Assembly (NCBI GenBank): GCA_964516845.1
Contig: CAZEXP010000001.1
Coordinates: 1-64,000, forward strand
Direction: 5' to 3'
Length of the DNA: 64,000 nt
DNA from: JAPEKQ01 sp964516845
GTDB lineage: Bacteria; Joyebacterota; Joyebacteria; Joyebacterales; Joyebacteraceae
The number at the start of each line of letters is the position of its first letter. Position 1 is the stretch's first letter. The notes under the pieces were generated by a model. That model saw only the letters and a program-made list of their open reading frames with translations. It was not told the origin of the DNA and ran no database searches. The position numbers and the translations under genes are program-made. Shown one piece after another: positions 39,020-47,844 of this stretch.

Positions 39020-39768
39020 CGGGGAACAACGCTGACATCGACGGGCCGCGCAAGCTCACAGCGACCGGCCTCGTCAAGCAGTACGGACGGCGACGCGTCG
39101 TCAACGAGGTCAATCTCGAACTGAAGCGTGGCGAGGTCGTCGGTCTGTTGGGACCGAACGGCGCCGGGAAGACCACGACGTTCCACATGATCGTGGGCCT
39201 CCTGGCTCCGGACGCAGGAGCCGTGCATCTGGACGATGAGGACATCACGCGTCTGCCGATGTTTCGCCGGGCGACGAAGGGCGTTGGGTATCTGGCGCAG
39301 GAGTCATCCATCTTCCGCGGGCTCACGGTCCGGGACAACGTGCTCGCGATCCTCGAGACGCTCAAGCTCACTCGCAAGGAGCGCGAAGAGCGTCTGCAGC
39401 AGCTGTTGCGCGAACTCGGTATCGAAGAACTCGCCTCACAGTCGGCGACAACTCTTTCCGGCGGCGAGCGGCGACGTGTGGAGATCACCCGCGCGCTCGT
39501 GACCAATCCGGCGTTTCTTCTGCTTGACGAACCATTCGTCGGCATCGACCCGATCGTCGTTCAGGACATCCAGGCGATCATCCGCAGTCTGCGCGACCGC
39601 GGGATCGGTATCCTCATCACGGACCACAGCGTCCGCGAGACGTTGTCGGTCACGGACCGGGCGTATATCATGTACGAGGGTCAGATCCTGCTGGCGGGTG
39701 GCGCTGAGGAGCTCGCCACGAATGAAGAAGCGAAGAAACTCTACCTCGGAGACAGATTCCGGCTCTAG
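39016..39768 (+). CDS. lptB: LPS export ABC transporter ATP-binding protein LptB
   Basis: The 250-residue ATPase that powers lipopolysaccharide extraction. Walker A is GPNGAGKTTTFHMIVGL, the signature is LSGGERRRVEITRAL, and Walker B is FLLLDEPFVGIDP. YLAQESSIFRGLTV and the DHSVRETL switch are typical of LptB. Its membrane partners LptF/LptG are probably the permeases at 55.4-57.8 kb. It lies in the conserved position before rpoN. Confidence 0.97.
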   Translation: MTGNNADIDGPRKLTATGLVKQYGRRRVVNEVNLELKRGEVVGLLGPNGAGKTTTFHMIVGLLAPDAGAVHLDDEDITRLPMFRRATKGVGYLAQESSIFRGLTVRDNVLAILETLKLTRKEREERLQQLLRELGIEELASQSATTLSGGERRRVEITRALVTNPAFLLLDEPFVGIDPIVVQDIQAIIRSLRDRGIGILITDHSVRETLSVTDRAYIMYEGQILLAGGAEELATNEEAKKLYLGDRFRL

Positions 39769-39837
39769 ACGAGCCGACGGTGCAGGTGGCGGTCCGAAGC
39801 ACGCGAGGCGGCGGACGGACTGCGAAGGAGACATCAG

Positions 39838-41340
39838 ATGAGCATGAAGCCCACCATGCAGCTCCGCATGCAACAACAGCTCGTGATGACGCCGAGACTG
39901 CAGATGGCGCTCAAGATACTGCAGGTATCGACGCTCGAGCTCGAGCAGTTCCTCAAGCAGGAGCTGTTGCAGAACCCTCTGCTCGAGGCTACCGATGACG
40001 GCGACGAGATCGAGAGCGAGGAGCAGGAGGAGGGCGAGGAGGGGCAGTCGAGTGACAAGGAGCAGGGAGAGGGAGACGACGAGGCGGCGCCAAGCGAGCC
40101 TGCGGTAGAACAGCCGAAGGAAGTGGCGGCGGACGAGACGGACCGCACGGGCGAGACCGAGGCGGCGACCGAGGATCTCGACTGGGACGATTACATGGAC
40201 GACGTCTACGCCCACGCATACGGGCAGAATCTCGAGCGCGAGGACGACGACCGGTACGAGAGGGTCCCAATCGCCGTATCGACCTTCGAAGACCAGCTCA
40301 AGCACCTCCTTCACATGGAGTGCACGGATGAGCGGCTGCTGGGCGTGGCCGAGTACATCATCGACGAGCTTGGCGCGGACGGTTTCGTCAGGGATTCGCT
40401 CGAGGAGATCGCAGAGGCGCTTCACATAGGTGTCGAACTCGTGGAAGAGGCGCTCCGGCTCGTGCAGTCGCTCGATCCGCCCGGCATCGCCGCGCGCGAT
40501 ATCAAGGAATGCCTCCTCATCCAGCTCAGCCGCAAGGGTATGGGCGACGGTCTGGCCGCGCGTGTGGTCAAGGAGTGCTTCGAGGAGCTCAAGGCGTGCA
40601 AGCACGACCAGATGCGTCGGCGCCTGGGAGTGTCCGTTGATGACCTGCGCGCCGCCGTCAATGAGGTTTCCAAGCTCGATCCGCGGCCGAGGACGGATCC
40701 GGACCCCGGATCGATCGACTATATCACGCCGGATCTCATCGTCGAGGATATCGACGGCGAGCGCGTCGTCTACCTCAACGATCAGGACGTTCCGCGCGTG
40801 CGTATCAACCCGACCTATCGCCGGATCCTCAGCTCAGGCACGGAGTCGGAAGAGAAGGAGTTCATCACGAAGAAGCTCAAGGCGGCGAGGTGGATCGTCC
40901 AGAGCATTGAGAATCGACGGCGGACTATGGTGCGCGTCATGGAGAGCATCACGCGAGCGCAGTCGGGCTTCTTCGACAAGGGGGTCTCCGCGCTCAAGCC
41001 GTTGACGCTTCAGCAGATCGCCGACGACGTCAGCATGCATGAGTCGACGGTCAGCCGCGTGACCCGAGGGAAGTACGTTCAGACCCCGCGCGGGACGTTC
41101 GAGCTGAAGTACTTCTTCTCGAGCGGCATCCGTACGAGCAACGGCACCGAGATCGCGTCCAAGGCGGTGCGGGATTCGATGCGCGAGATCATCAGCAATG
41201 AGAACAAGCAAAAGCCGATGTCGGACCAGAAGGTGGCGGAGGAGCTTTCGAGGCGCGGGTTCAGGATCTCGCGTCGCGCGGTGGCGAAGTACCGCGACCA
41301 GATGGGTGTCCTCCCGGCGCGGCTGCGCAAGGAGATATAG
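39838..41340 (+). CDS. rpoN: RNA polymerase sigma-54 factor
   Basis: A 500-residue sigma-54. Region I is Gln/Leu-rich (MQQQLVMTPRLQMALKILQVSTLELEQ region), followed by an unusually acidic linker at about 58-120, the core-binding domain and helix-turn-helix (LQQIADDVSMHESTVSRV). The C-terminal RpoN box SRRAVAKYRD at residues 478-487 recognises the -24 element. All regions are present. No enhancer-binding activator or clear -24/-12 site was recognised in the window. Confidence 0.97.
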   Translation: MSMKPTMQLRMQQQLVMTPRLQMALKILQVSTLELEQFLKQELLQNPLLEATDDGDEIESEEQEEGEEGQSSDKEQGEGDDEAAPSEPAVEQPKEVAADETDRTGETEAATEDLDWDDYMDDVYAHAYGQNLEREDDDRYERVPIAVSTFEDQLKHLLHMECTDERLLGVAEYIIDELGADGFVRDSLEEIAEALHIGVELVEEALRLVQSLDPPGIAARDIKECLLIQLSRKGMGDGLAARVVKECFEELKACKHDQMRRRLGVSVDDLRAAVNEVSKLDPRPRTDPDPGSIDYITPDLIVEDIDGERVVYLNDQDVPRVRINPTYRRILSSGTESEEKEFITKKLKAARWIVQSIENRRRTMVRVMESITRAQSGFFDKGVSALKPLTLQQIADDVSMHESTVSRVTRGKYVQTPRGTFELKYFFSSGIRTSNGTEIASKAVRDSMREIISNENKQKPMSDQKVAEELSRRGFRISRRAVAKYRDQMGVLPARLRKEI

Positions 41341-41363
41341 AGCCGGCGAGGCAAGGAGTGTCT

Positions 41364-41609
41364 GTGTTGGAGAACATCGTTATCGAAGCGACGGCTTCGG
41401 AAGCCGGGGAATTCACGGTCCTCTTCTGGAAGGTCGAACAGGGCGAGAGCGTCTCGGAGGGCGATGAGTTGCTGGTTGTGGAGTCGGACGAGGAGAAGAC
41501 TGCGTTGACGGTCCTCGCGCCATGTGCAGGCGTGCTCGTCGAGGTCACGGCGGGTGAGGATAGCAGGGTCGCGCCTGGCGAGGTGCTGGGAAGGATTGAA
41601 GCTGCATGA
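41364..41609 (+). CDS. stand-alone lipoyl/biotinyl carrier domain
   Basis: An 81-residue single-domain protein with the lipoyl/biotinyl fold: FWKVEQGESVSEGDELLVVESDEEK, then LAPCAGVLVEV and GEVLGRIEAA. The expected modified lysine is Lys45, in ESDEEK rather than the usual E-T/S-D-K, a two-residue insertion in the turn. The motif is lipoyl-like (not the biotinyl MKM). AAGGAG at 41353-41358 favours the GTG at 41364 over the GTG at 41358. It overlaps lipA by 4 nt, so it is probably lipoylated. Confidence 0.8.
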   Translation: MLENIVIEATASEAGEFTVLFWKVEQGESVSEGDELLVVESDEEKTALTVLAPCAGVLVEVTAGEDSRVAPGEVLGRIEAA

Positions 41610-42484
41610 GTGAACAGCGAAGACTGCCGGAGTGGTTGACGAAGCCGATCGCGGATCCATCGAAGACGAAGCGCGTGCGTGACATGCTCGCGGAGACCGG
41701 TCTCAACACGGTGTGCAACGAGGCGCGGTGCCCGAACCGGGTGGACTGCTTCAGCCGAGGCACCGCGACGTTTCTGATCCTTGGAGACAGCTGCACGCGG
41801 GACTGCCGATTCTGCGCGGTCGCACACGGGCGCGGGTCCACTCCGGACCCGGATGAGCCGCGTCGCGTCGCTGAGGCCGTGAAGAGCCTCGAACTCTCGT
41901 ACATCGTCATCACGTCAGTGACGCGGGACGATCTTCCGGACGGCGGTGCGGGGCATTTCGCCGCGACGGTGAGAGCCATCCGGGAGCTGTGTCCCGGCAT
42001 CGGCGTCGAGGTACTCGTGCCGGACTTCGGTGGGGACCTGGCGGCCGTCGACACGGTGCTTGCGGCGCGACCCGACGTCTTCGGACACAACCTCGAGACC
42101 GTGCGGAGGTTCTACGGGACTGCCCGGGCGGGCGCGGACTACGAGCGGTCTCTCGCCGTACTCAGACATGCCGCGTTGTTGCCCGATGGACCCCTGGTCA
42201 AGTCGGCCGTGATGGTCGGGCTCGGGGAGATGCGTCTGGAACTCGACGGGGCGTTCATGGATCTCAAGAGGGCGAAGGTGGACGTCGTCTATGTCGGGCA
42301 GTATCTCCAACCGACACGGGAACACCTGCCGGTGGCGCGGTTCGTCCCACCGGACGAGTTCGAAGTCTTGAAACAATGGTGCGAGCAGCTCGGCTTCGCG
42401 TGGGTTTCGTCCGGTCCGTTCGTTCGGAGCTCGTACGAGGCGGAGAAGGTCGTTGAGGAACTCGGCGTGGTCGTCGGCGCATAG
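41606..42484 (+). CDS. lipA: lipoyl synthase
   Basis: A radical SAM enzyme that inserts two sulfurs into octanoyl groups on carrier proteins. The 292-residue product has both cysteine sets: the auxiliary cluster Cys37, Cys42 and Cys48 (CNEARCPNRVDC), and the SAM cluster Cys63, Cys67 and Cys70 (CTRDCRFC). VTSVTRDDLPDGGA, the C-terminal serine ligand (VSSGPFVRSSY) and QYLQPT are present. It is coupled (ATGA) to the lipoyl-domain gene. Confidence 0.97.
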   Translation: MSEQRRLPEWLTKPIADPSKTKRVRDMLAETGLNTVCNEARCPNRVDCFSRGTATFLILGDSCTRDCRFCAVAHGRGSTPDPDEPRRVAEAVKSLELSYIVITSVTRDDLPDGGAGHFAATVRAIRELCPGIGVEVLVPDFGGDLAAVDTVLAARPDVFGHNLETVRRFYGTARAGADYERSLAVLRHAALLPDGPLVKSAVMVGLGEMRLELDGAFMDLKRAKVDVVYVGQYLQPTREHLPVARFVPPDEFEVLKQWCEQLGFAWVSSGPFVRSSYEAEKVVEELGVVVGA

Positions 42485-42509
42485 GCGGCGAGCGGCCAAA
42501 GGAGAACCC

Positions 42510-43031
42510 ATGCTGATCAAGATCACGGCCAGACATTTCGATCTCGATCCGGGTCTTAAGGAGCACGTGGAGTCGAAGGTGGAGCACCTCGCTCACTACT
42601 TCGATCGCGTGGACGAGGCGCACGTCGTGTTCGAGCAGGAGGGCCATCGGAAGATCGCTGATCTGACGGTGCACGCATCACGAGTCGTGGTCTCAAGCGA
42701 GCAGGAGGCCGATGACTTCCGCTCGGCGTTCGACAGAGCGGTCGAGAAGGTGGAGCGTCAGATACGCCGTCACAAGGAGCGAGTCCGCAACCGCAAGGGC
42801 AGGCACCCTGCGTCCGAAGTGGCCGAGGCTGCGGACGGAATCGCTCCCGAGGAGATCGGGATCCTTCCCGAGGAGATTGCGGCGTCACGGATGAGCCCGG
42901 AGGAAGCGTTCGAGCAGCTCGCGGAGCTCGGCGCGCGCTTCCTCGTCTTCTGGAACACCGAGACTGAGATGGTCAATGTGGTCTACCGCCGCGATGACGG
43001 CGACTACGGCCTCGTGGCGCCGCGCGAGTAA
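42510..43031 (+). CDS. hpf: ribosome hibernation-promoting factor, long form
   Basis: A 173-residue HPF/RaiA-type protein. The N-terminal ribosome-binding domain (LIKITARHFDLDPGLKEHVESKVEHLAHYFDRV) is followed by an acidic linker and a C-terminal dimerisation domain (MSPEEAFEQLAELGARFLVFWNTETEMVNVVYRR) found in the long form that makes 100S ribosomes. AAAGGAGA precedes the ATG at 42510. Its place between rpoN and PTS regulators matches the proteobacterial rpoN locus. Confidence 0.95.
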   Translation: MLIKITARHFDLDPGLKEHVESKVEHLAHYFDRVDEAHVVFEQEGHRKIADLTVHASRVVVSSEQEADDFRSAFDRAVEKVERQIRRHKERVRNRKGRHPASEVAEAADGIAPEEIGILPEEIAASRMSPEEAFEQLAELGARFLVFWNTETEMVNVVYRRDDGDYGLVAPRE

Positions 43032-43056
43032 CCGCCCGCGTGGCGGCAGGGAGATT

Positions 43057-44025
43057 ATGGAGCCTCTGACGGTCCTCAGGTTGTTGAAGGATTACGGCGA
43101 CGAGTTCGGCCTCGTGGTCGTCGCGCCGGGAGGCGGGGCGCCGGCCGCGATCGGCGGGGCGGACCTGTCGAAGCCGGGGCTGTTCCTCGCGGGGTACGAG
43201 GAAGGGTTCGATCCGAGCAGAATACAGATGTTGGGCGGCGCGGAGATGACGTTCCTCGACGCGCTTGAGCCGTCCGGTCGTCGCGAGGCGCTCGCCAGGC
43301 TGATGCTCGCCGAGGTTCCCTGCGTCATCGTCTCGGACGGGAGGGAAGCGCCGGCTGAGCTTGTCGAACTCGCGAAGGTGACGGGCGTGCCGGTGCTCTG
43401 CTGCGACACGGACTCGACCCACCTCGCGAGCCAGCTGACCACCGCCATCGACGAACTCCTGGCTCCGCACACGGTGATCCACGGGACGCTGGTCGACGTA
43501 TATGGCATAGGCCTGCTCTTCACCGGCGACAGCGGAATCGGGAAGAGCGAATGCGGGCTGGATCTCGTGGAGAAGGGACACCGCCTGGTCGCCGACGACG
43601 CGGTGACCGTCACGGTCAACCCTCAGGGGCACCTCATCGGCACGGGCAGCGAACTGCTCCAGCATTGCATGGAGATCCGCGGTGTCGGCATCATCGATGT
43701 CCGCGCCATCTACGGCATCCGAGCCATACGCGCGAGCAAGCGCATTGAACTTGAGGTGAAGCTCGTGCACTGGTCCGATCTGGACGACTACGAACGTCTC
43801 GGACTGGATGAGAGGTTCACGGACATCCTTGGTGTGGAAACGCCGTTCGTGCACCTGCCGCTCGTGCCGGGCAAGAACATCACAGTGATCGCTGAAGTCA
43901 TCGCATTGAACCACCTTCTGAAGCTCCACGGCGTGCATCCGGCGAGGGATTTCGACCGTCGGTTGAGGGACCTCGCGTCGGAGAAGGCACGGAAGCGCAA
44001 GATCCTCCGGGGTGAGACCGAATGA
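43057..44025 (+). CDS. hprK: HPr kinase/phosphorylase
   Basis: Phosphorylates HPr on Ser46 and reverses it, tuning PTS flux and carbon control. The 322-residue product has an N-terminal regulatory domain, Walker A GDSGIGKS at residues 157-164, and the HprK signature MEIRGVGIIDVRAIYGIRAI. The C-terminal HP(A)RDFDRRLRDLA-type end follows. Its substrate HPr, with Ser46 present, is encoded at 48629. GGCAGGGAG precedes the ATG at 43057. It overlaps the EIIA gene (ATGA). Confidence 0.96.
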   Translation: MEPLTVLRLLKDYGDEFGLVVVAPGGGAPAAIGGADLSKPGLFLAGYEEGFDPSRIQMLGGAEMTFLDALEPSGRREALARLMLAEVPCVIVSDGREAPAELVELAKVTGVPVLCCDTDSTHLASQLTTAIDELLAPHTVIHGTLVDVYGIGLLFTGDSGIGKSECGLDLVEKGHRLVADDAVTVTVNPQGHLIGTGSELLQHCMEIRGVGIIDVRAIYGIRAIRASKRIELEVKLVHWSDLDDYERLGLDERFTDILGVETPFVHLPLVPGKNITVIAEVIALNHLLKLHGVHPARDFDRRLRDLASEKARKRKILRGETE

Positions 44026-44420
44026 GCGATGCGAGAAGCAGGATCGGGTGTGTCATCGTCGCCCACGGCAACGTGGGCGAGTGTCTGATGGGTGCCGTGC
44101 AGGGAATCCTCGGAAGTCAGTCGGGCTGCATGGCTGTCTCGAACACGGGATTGGGGTTGCCGGAGCTGACGGACGCCGTCCGCAGGGCGGTCGAAGAACT
44201 CCAGAAGACACACTCAGTGCTCCTCATCACCGATATGCCCGGTGGAAGCTGCCATCATGTCTGTCAGGCCTACCTCGGCGAGCGACCGGAACTCAGAATG
44301 ATCAGCGGCGTCAGTGTCATGATGCTCCTCGAGTTCTTCGTGAAGCGTGACCGGACGGCGCTGCCGGAACTCGTTGTGATGATGCAGCAGCGCGCCAGGG
44401 ACGCCGTCCGCGTGCAATAG
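44022..44420 (+). CDS. mannose-family PTS EIIA protein
   Basis: A 132-residue EIIA of the mannose (ManX N-terminal) type. The phosphorylated histidine is His15 in CVIVAHGNVG, and LLITDMPGGSCHHVCQAY follows. It takes phosphate from HPr and passes it to the EIIB encoded next. The separate IIA, IIB, IIC and IID genes make a four-protein transporter. It is translationally coupled to hprK. Confidence 0.92.
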   Translation: MSDARSRIGCVIVAHGNVGECLMGAVQGILGSQSGCMAVSNTGLGLPELTDAVRRAVEELQKTHSVLLITDMPGGSCHHVCQAYLGERPELRMISGVSVMMLLEFFVKRDRTALPELVVMMQQRARDAVRVQ

Positions 44421-44444
44421 CGGAAGCGGGGGCGAGGGGGAGCC

Positions 44445-44933
44445 ATGTCGATCGCTCTTGTCAGAATCGATGACCGACTCATCCACGGACAGGTCGCTGT
44501 CGCGTGGGGATGCACCCTGTGCATCGACCGCATCGTGCTGGTCAACGATGATGTCGCGCACACCGATTGGAAGCGTGCGCTCTACGCGGAGGCCGACGCC
44601 ATGGGAGCGGCCATCAGCGTGTTCGATGTTGAGGGATTCGGCGCCGAGATCACGTCCGGGGCGTGGCAGAGCGAGAGGGTGATCGTCGTTGTCGGCGCCC
44701 CACTCGATGCACGTCTCCTGCTCGAGAGCGGACTCGACGTCAGGAGCATCAACGTCGGAGGAATGCACTACTCAGAGGGCAAGCGTGAGATCCTCCCATA
44801 CGTCTACATCGACGAAGACGACCGTCGCGAGCTTCTCGCCATCGCCGCCGGGGGGGTGGCGCTGGAGGCGCGCGACGTGCCGCAGGCCGACCCGGTCGAT
44901 CTGCTGCCACTCCTCAAGGAACAGACCGGCTGA
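44445..44933 (+). CDS. mannose-family PTS EIIB protein
   Basis: A 162-residue EIIB of the mannose/fructose/sorbose class. The signature ALVRIDDRLIHGQVAVAW carries the phosphorylated His14, and the family segments NVGGMHYSEGKREILP and VYIDEDD follow. It phosphorylates the sugar as it crosses EIIC/EIID. GGCGAGGGGGAGCC precedes the ATG. Confidence 0.93.
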   Translation: MSIALVRIDDRLIHGQVAVAWGCTLCIDRIVLVNDDVAHTDWKRALYAEADAMGAAISVFDVEGFGAEITSGAWQSERVIVVVGAPLDARLLLESGLDVRSINVGGMHYSEGKREILPYVYIDEDDRRELLAIAAGGVALEARDVPQADPVDLLPLLKEQTG

Positions 44934-44968
44934 GAGGCCTCCCGGACGTTGGAAGGAGCAGCGCGACA

Positions 44969-47083
44969 GTGAGCCACGTGTCCCTCGTTCTCTGCATTCA
45001 TAATCACCAACCGGTGGGCAACCTCCAGGGCGTTTTCGAACACGCCTACCGTGCATCCTATCTTCCGTTCCTGGAAGCGATGGAACGGCACGCCGCCGTG
45101 AAGTTCGTGGTTCACAACACCGGCCCGCTTCTCGAGTGGATGGAGGAACACGAGCCCGCGTACATCGATCGGCTCGGGGCTCTCGCTGCTGAGGGCCGCG
45201 TGGAGCTCCTGACGGGCGGATTCTACGAGCCTATCCTCCCGGTCATTCCGGAGCGCGACGCGCGGGGGCAGATCGCCCGGATGACGGAGTATCTTTCCAG
45301 TCGCTTCAACGTCGACGCGAAGGGCATGTGGGTGGCCGAGCGTGTGTGGGAGCCGGGACTGGCAAGAGTACTCGCCGAGTCGGGCGTGGAGTACGTCCTC
45401 CTGGACGACTACGAGTTCCGTCTGGCCGGTCTGGCGGATGAGGACCTGACGAGCTATTTCATCACGGAGGACCAGGGTGTTCCGCTCAAGGTCTTTCCGA
45501 TCAGCCAGAAGCTGCGGTATCTCATTCCGTTTGCGGAACCCTCGGAGACCATCTCGCATTTGAAGGAGCTTGCCGAACGGAGCCCCGGAGCGGTCGCTGT
45601 CTTCGGTGATGACGGGGAGAAGTTCGGGGTCTGGCCGGGCACGCATCAGCATGTCTACACGAACCACTGGATCGACCGCTTCCTCGATGCCATCGCGGCG
45701 AACGCGGACTGGCTCTCGACGGTGACCTTCGCGGAGGCGACGGCGGGCGCACCGCCGGCGGGTCGGGTGTATCTGCCGACCTCTTCGTATCCCGAGATGA
45801 TGGAGTGGGCTCTGCCGACGCCCGCGCGACGTGAGTACGAGCGGTTCATCGAGCGGCTCAAGGAGGACGGGACCTACGACGCGTGGTGGACGATGGTCAG
45901 TGGGGGAACGTGGCGCGGGTTCGTCGCGAAGTATGAAGAAACGAACTTCATGGTCAGCAAGATGCGCCGTGTCAGCGCGAAGGTCGCGTCGGAAGAAGCG
46001 GCAGCTCGAGACGCGGGCGCGCTTCAGGGCGCCCGGGACGATCTGTGGCGCGGACAGTGCAACTGCGCGTACTGGCATGGGGTCTTCGGAGGCATATATC
46101 TGCCGCACCTGCGCTCCGCTATCTACGAGCATCTGCTCAGGGCCGAGAACGTGGTCGCCCCGGGGCCCGCATCGGGTGCATCCGTCGAGGTGATCGATCA
46201 TGACCTTGACGGTTACGACGAGGTGCTGCTCGAGTCGCGGCAGCTCAATGCGTACGTTGCTCCGGCCCGGGGGGGGGCGGTCTTCGAGGTCGATCTGCGA
46301 GGTGCCGCGTGGAACGCCGTGGCGACGATGGCGCGACACTGCGAGGCCTACCACGCGCTTCTTGAGGAGGCCGCTGCGGTACGCGAGCAAGACGGGACGG
46401 TGAGCATCCACGATGCCGTCGTGGCGAAGGAGGAGGGGCTTGCGGAGCTGGCGGTCGGTGACATCGTGCCGCGCGTCGCTGCCGTGGACCACTTCTTTCC
46501 CGAGTCCTCCACGCTCGTTGACATGCTCCGGCCGGATGAACTCGATCTTCTCCCGGCCACAGGACGCCGCTGGGGGTTCGTGGCGCGCGAGATCGGCGGG
46601 ATCGCCGAGGTCGTCATGGAAACGCATGTGACGCTGCCGTCGGGTGACGACGCGATCGAGTGCGGCGTGCGCAAGACGGTCCGCAACGACGGCAAGAGTC
46701 TCTCCGTCGACTACCGGGTGTCGCCGAACGCGTCGTCCGGGTTGCTCTTCTCTTCGGAGTGGAACATCGCGCTGCTGACGGGGATCGCGGAGTACACGAT
46801 CCTGCGCACGACGAACGGTGAGACCGTGAGCGCGGAAGCGGCGCACTCGCTCGAGGGCGTCAGCGCACTCACGGTCGAGGACCGACTCCGTGGGGCGCAG
46901 GTGACGCTCACGTTCGAACCGGCGACCGAGGTCCGCATACAACCTCTTCAGACTGCATCGCAGTCCGAGGGCGGCTTCGAGCGGGTGTACCAGGGGCTCT
47001 CGTTCTTCCCGATGTGGGGATTCGAACCCGAGGCGGAACTCGTCTGCTCCGTCACGCTCACGTGGAGATCGCTTGAGGAGTAG
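44969..47083 (+). CDS. glycoside hydrolase family 57 enzyme (4-alpha-glucanotransferase/alpha-amylase type)
   Basis: A 704-residue GH57 protein. The N-terminal catalytic barrel starts VSLVLCIHNHQPVGN. The nucleophile is Glu124 in GMWVAERVWEP and the acid/base is Asp215 in VFGDDGEKFGVWPG, at nearly the same positions as in characterised 4-alpha-glucanotransferases. DUF1925/DUF1926-like beta domains follow. It probably acts on alpha-glucans in the cytoplasm, since no signal peptide is seen. Its place between EIIB and EIIC links glycogen or maltodextrin turnover with PTS uptake. The GTG at 44969 follows GGAAGGAG at a rather long spacing. Confidence 0.93.
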   Translation: MSHVSLVLCIHNHQPVGNLQGVFEHAYRASYLPFLEAMERHAAVKFVVHNTGPLLEWMEEHEPAYIDRLGALAAEGRVELLTGGFYEPILPVIPERDARGQIARMTEYLSSRFNVDAKGMWVAERVWEPGLARVLAESGVEYVLLDDYEFRLAGLADEDLTSYFITEDQGVPLKVFPISQKLRYLIPFAEPSETISHLKELAERSPGAVAVFGDDGEKFGVWPGTHQHVYTNHWIDRFLDAIAANADWLSTVTFAEATAGAPPAGRVYLPTSSYPEMMEWALPTPARREYERFIERLKEDGTYDAWWTMVSGGTWRGFVAKYEETNFMVSKMRRVSAKVASEEAAARDAGALQGARDDLWRGQCNCAYWHGVFGGIYLPHLRSAIYEHLLRAENVVAPGPASGASVEVIDHDLDGYDEVLLESRQLNAYVAPARGGAVFEVDLRGAAWNAVATMARHCEAYHALLEEAAAVREQDGTVSIHDAVVAKEEGLAELAVGDIVPRVAAVDHFFPESSTLVDMLRPDELDLLPATGRRWGFVAREIGGIAEVVMETHVTLPSGDDAIECGVRKTVRNDGKSLSVDYRVSPNASSGLLFSSEWNIALLTGIAEYTILRTTNGETVSAEAAHSLEGVSALTVEDRLRGAQVTLTFEPATEVRIQPLQTASQSEGGFERVYQGLSFFPMWGFEPEAELVCSVTLTWRSLEE

Positions 47084-47086
47084 AGC

Positions 47087-47767
47087 ATGAACGACGGTGT
47101 CGCCATTCTGATCCTTGCGCTGATGGCGGGCGCCGTGGCGGTCGACACGACCGCCGCCCTGCAGTTGATGTTCTCGCAGCCTGTTGTCTCCGGAACGCTC
47201 GCAGGACTGGTCGTCGGCGAACCCGGGACCGGTCTCATGATCGGACTGACGCTCCAGCTCGTCTGGGCGGGCGTTCTTCCGGTTGGCGGAGCGGGATTCC
47301 CGGACGCGGGAGTTGCAGCCGTCGTGGGGGCCGGCTCGGCAGGGCTCCTTGTGGCGGCGGGACATCCCGCGGGATGGGCCGTGGCCAGCGGGTTGCTTGC
47401 GGCCCTGGCAATGGGAGCACTCGGGCGCGTCGTCGTCCGCCGATTGAGACGCTGGAACATCACGCTGGCCGAGCGCGCTCGGGAGGCGGTTCTGGCGGGC
47501 GATATCGGAGGAGTGCGGCGAGCGGTCCTGCATGCGATCGGACTGAGATTCTCGGCGGCGGCCGTGCTGTCGGGGGTGGCCGTCACGATCGCGCTCCTTG
47601 TCGCGGGCGCCCTGCTGCCGGAGGAGGGGCCGGCGAGCTACCCGGCGCTTGTCTGGGCGGCGCCGATCGCCGCCGGCGGGGCGGTCGCTCTGTCACGCGG
47701 GTGGGGCGATCGCATCAGCGTCGCGGCGGGTCTGGTGGCGGGAGCGGTGCTGTTGGCGCTGATGTAG
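47087..47767 (+). CDS. mannose-family PTS EIIC membrane component
   Basis: A 226-residue polytopic protein with the EIIC (ManY-type) pattern: AGAVAVDTTAALQLMFSQPVVSGTLAGLVVGEPGTGLMIGL near the N-terminus and GAGFPDAGVAAVVGAG. It forms the sugar channel with EIID. It is a little shorter than E. coli ManY. It begins 3 nt after the GH57 stop, so the GH57 gene is embedded in this operon. Confidence 0.88.
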   Translation: MNDGVAILILALMAGAVAVDTTAALQLMFSQPVVSGTLAGLVVGEPGTGLMIGLTLQLVWAGVLPVGGAGFPDAGVAAVVGAGSAGLLVAAGHPAGWAVASGLLAALAMGALGRVVVRRLRRWNITLAERAREAVLAGDIGGVRRAVLHAIGLRFSAAAVLSGVAVTIALLVAGALLPEEGPASYPALVWAAPIAAGGAVALSRGWGDRISVAAGLVAGAVLLALM

Positions 47768-47844
47768 CGCCATGCCGCGCACCCGCGCGCACCGGGCACG
47801 ATCGCGCTCAACCTACGGCTCCCGTTCTTGCGGAGGAACCGACC

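Noticed and set aside
44804..47533. 909-codon open frame on the minus strand
   Set aside because: It is antisense to the GH57 and PTS genes, which have catalytic residues at the expected positions. The antisense protein is Arg/His-rich and matches nothing.
47374..47844. N-terminal extension of the EIID reading frame
   Set aside because: It runs through EIIC in another frame and is Arg/Gly-rich. The GTG at 47845 has a clear ribosome binding site and begins the EIID homology.
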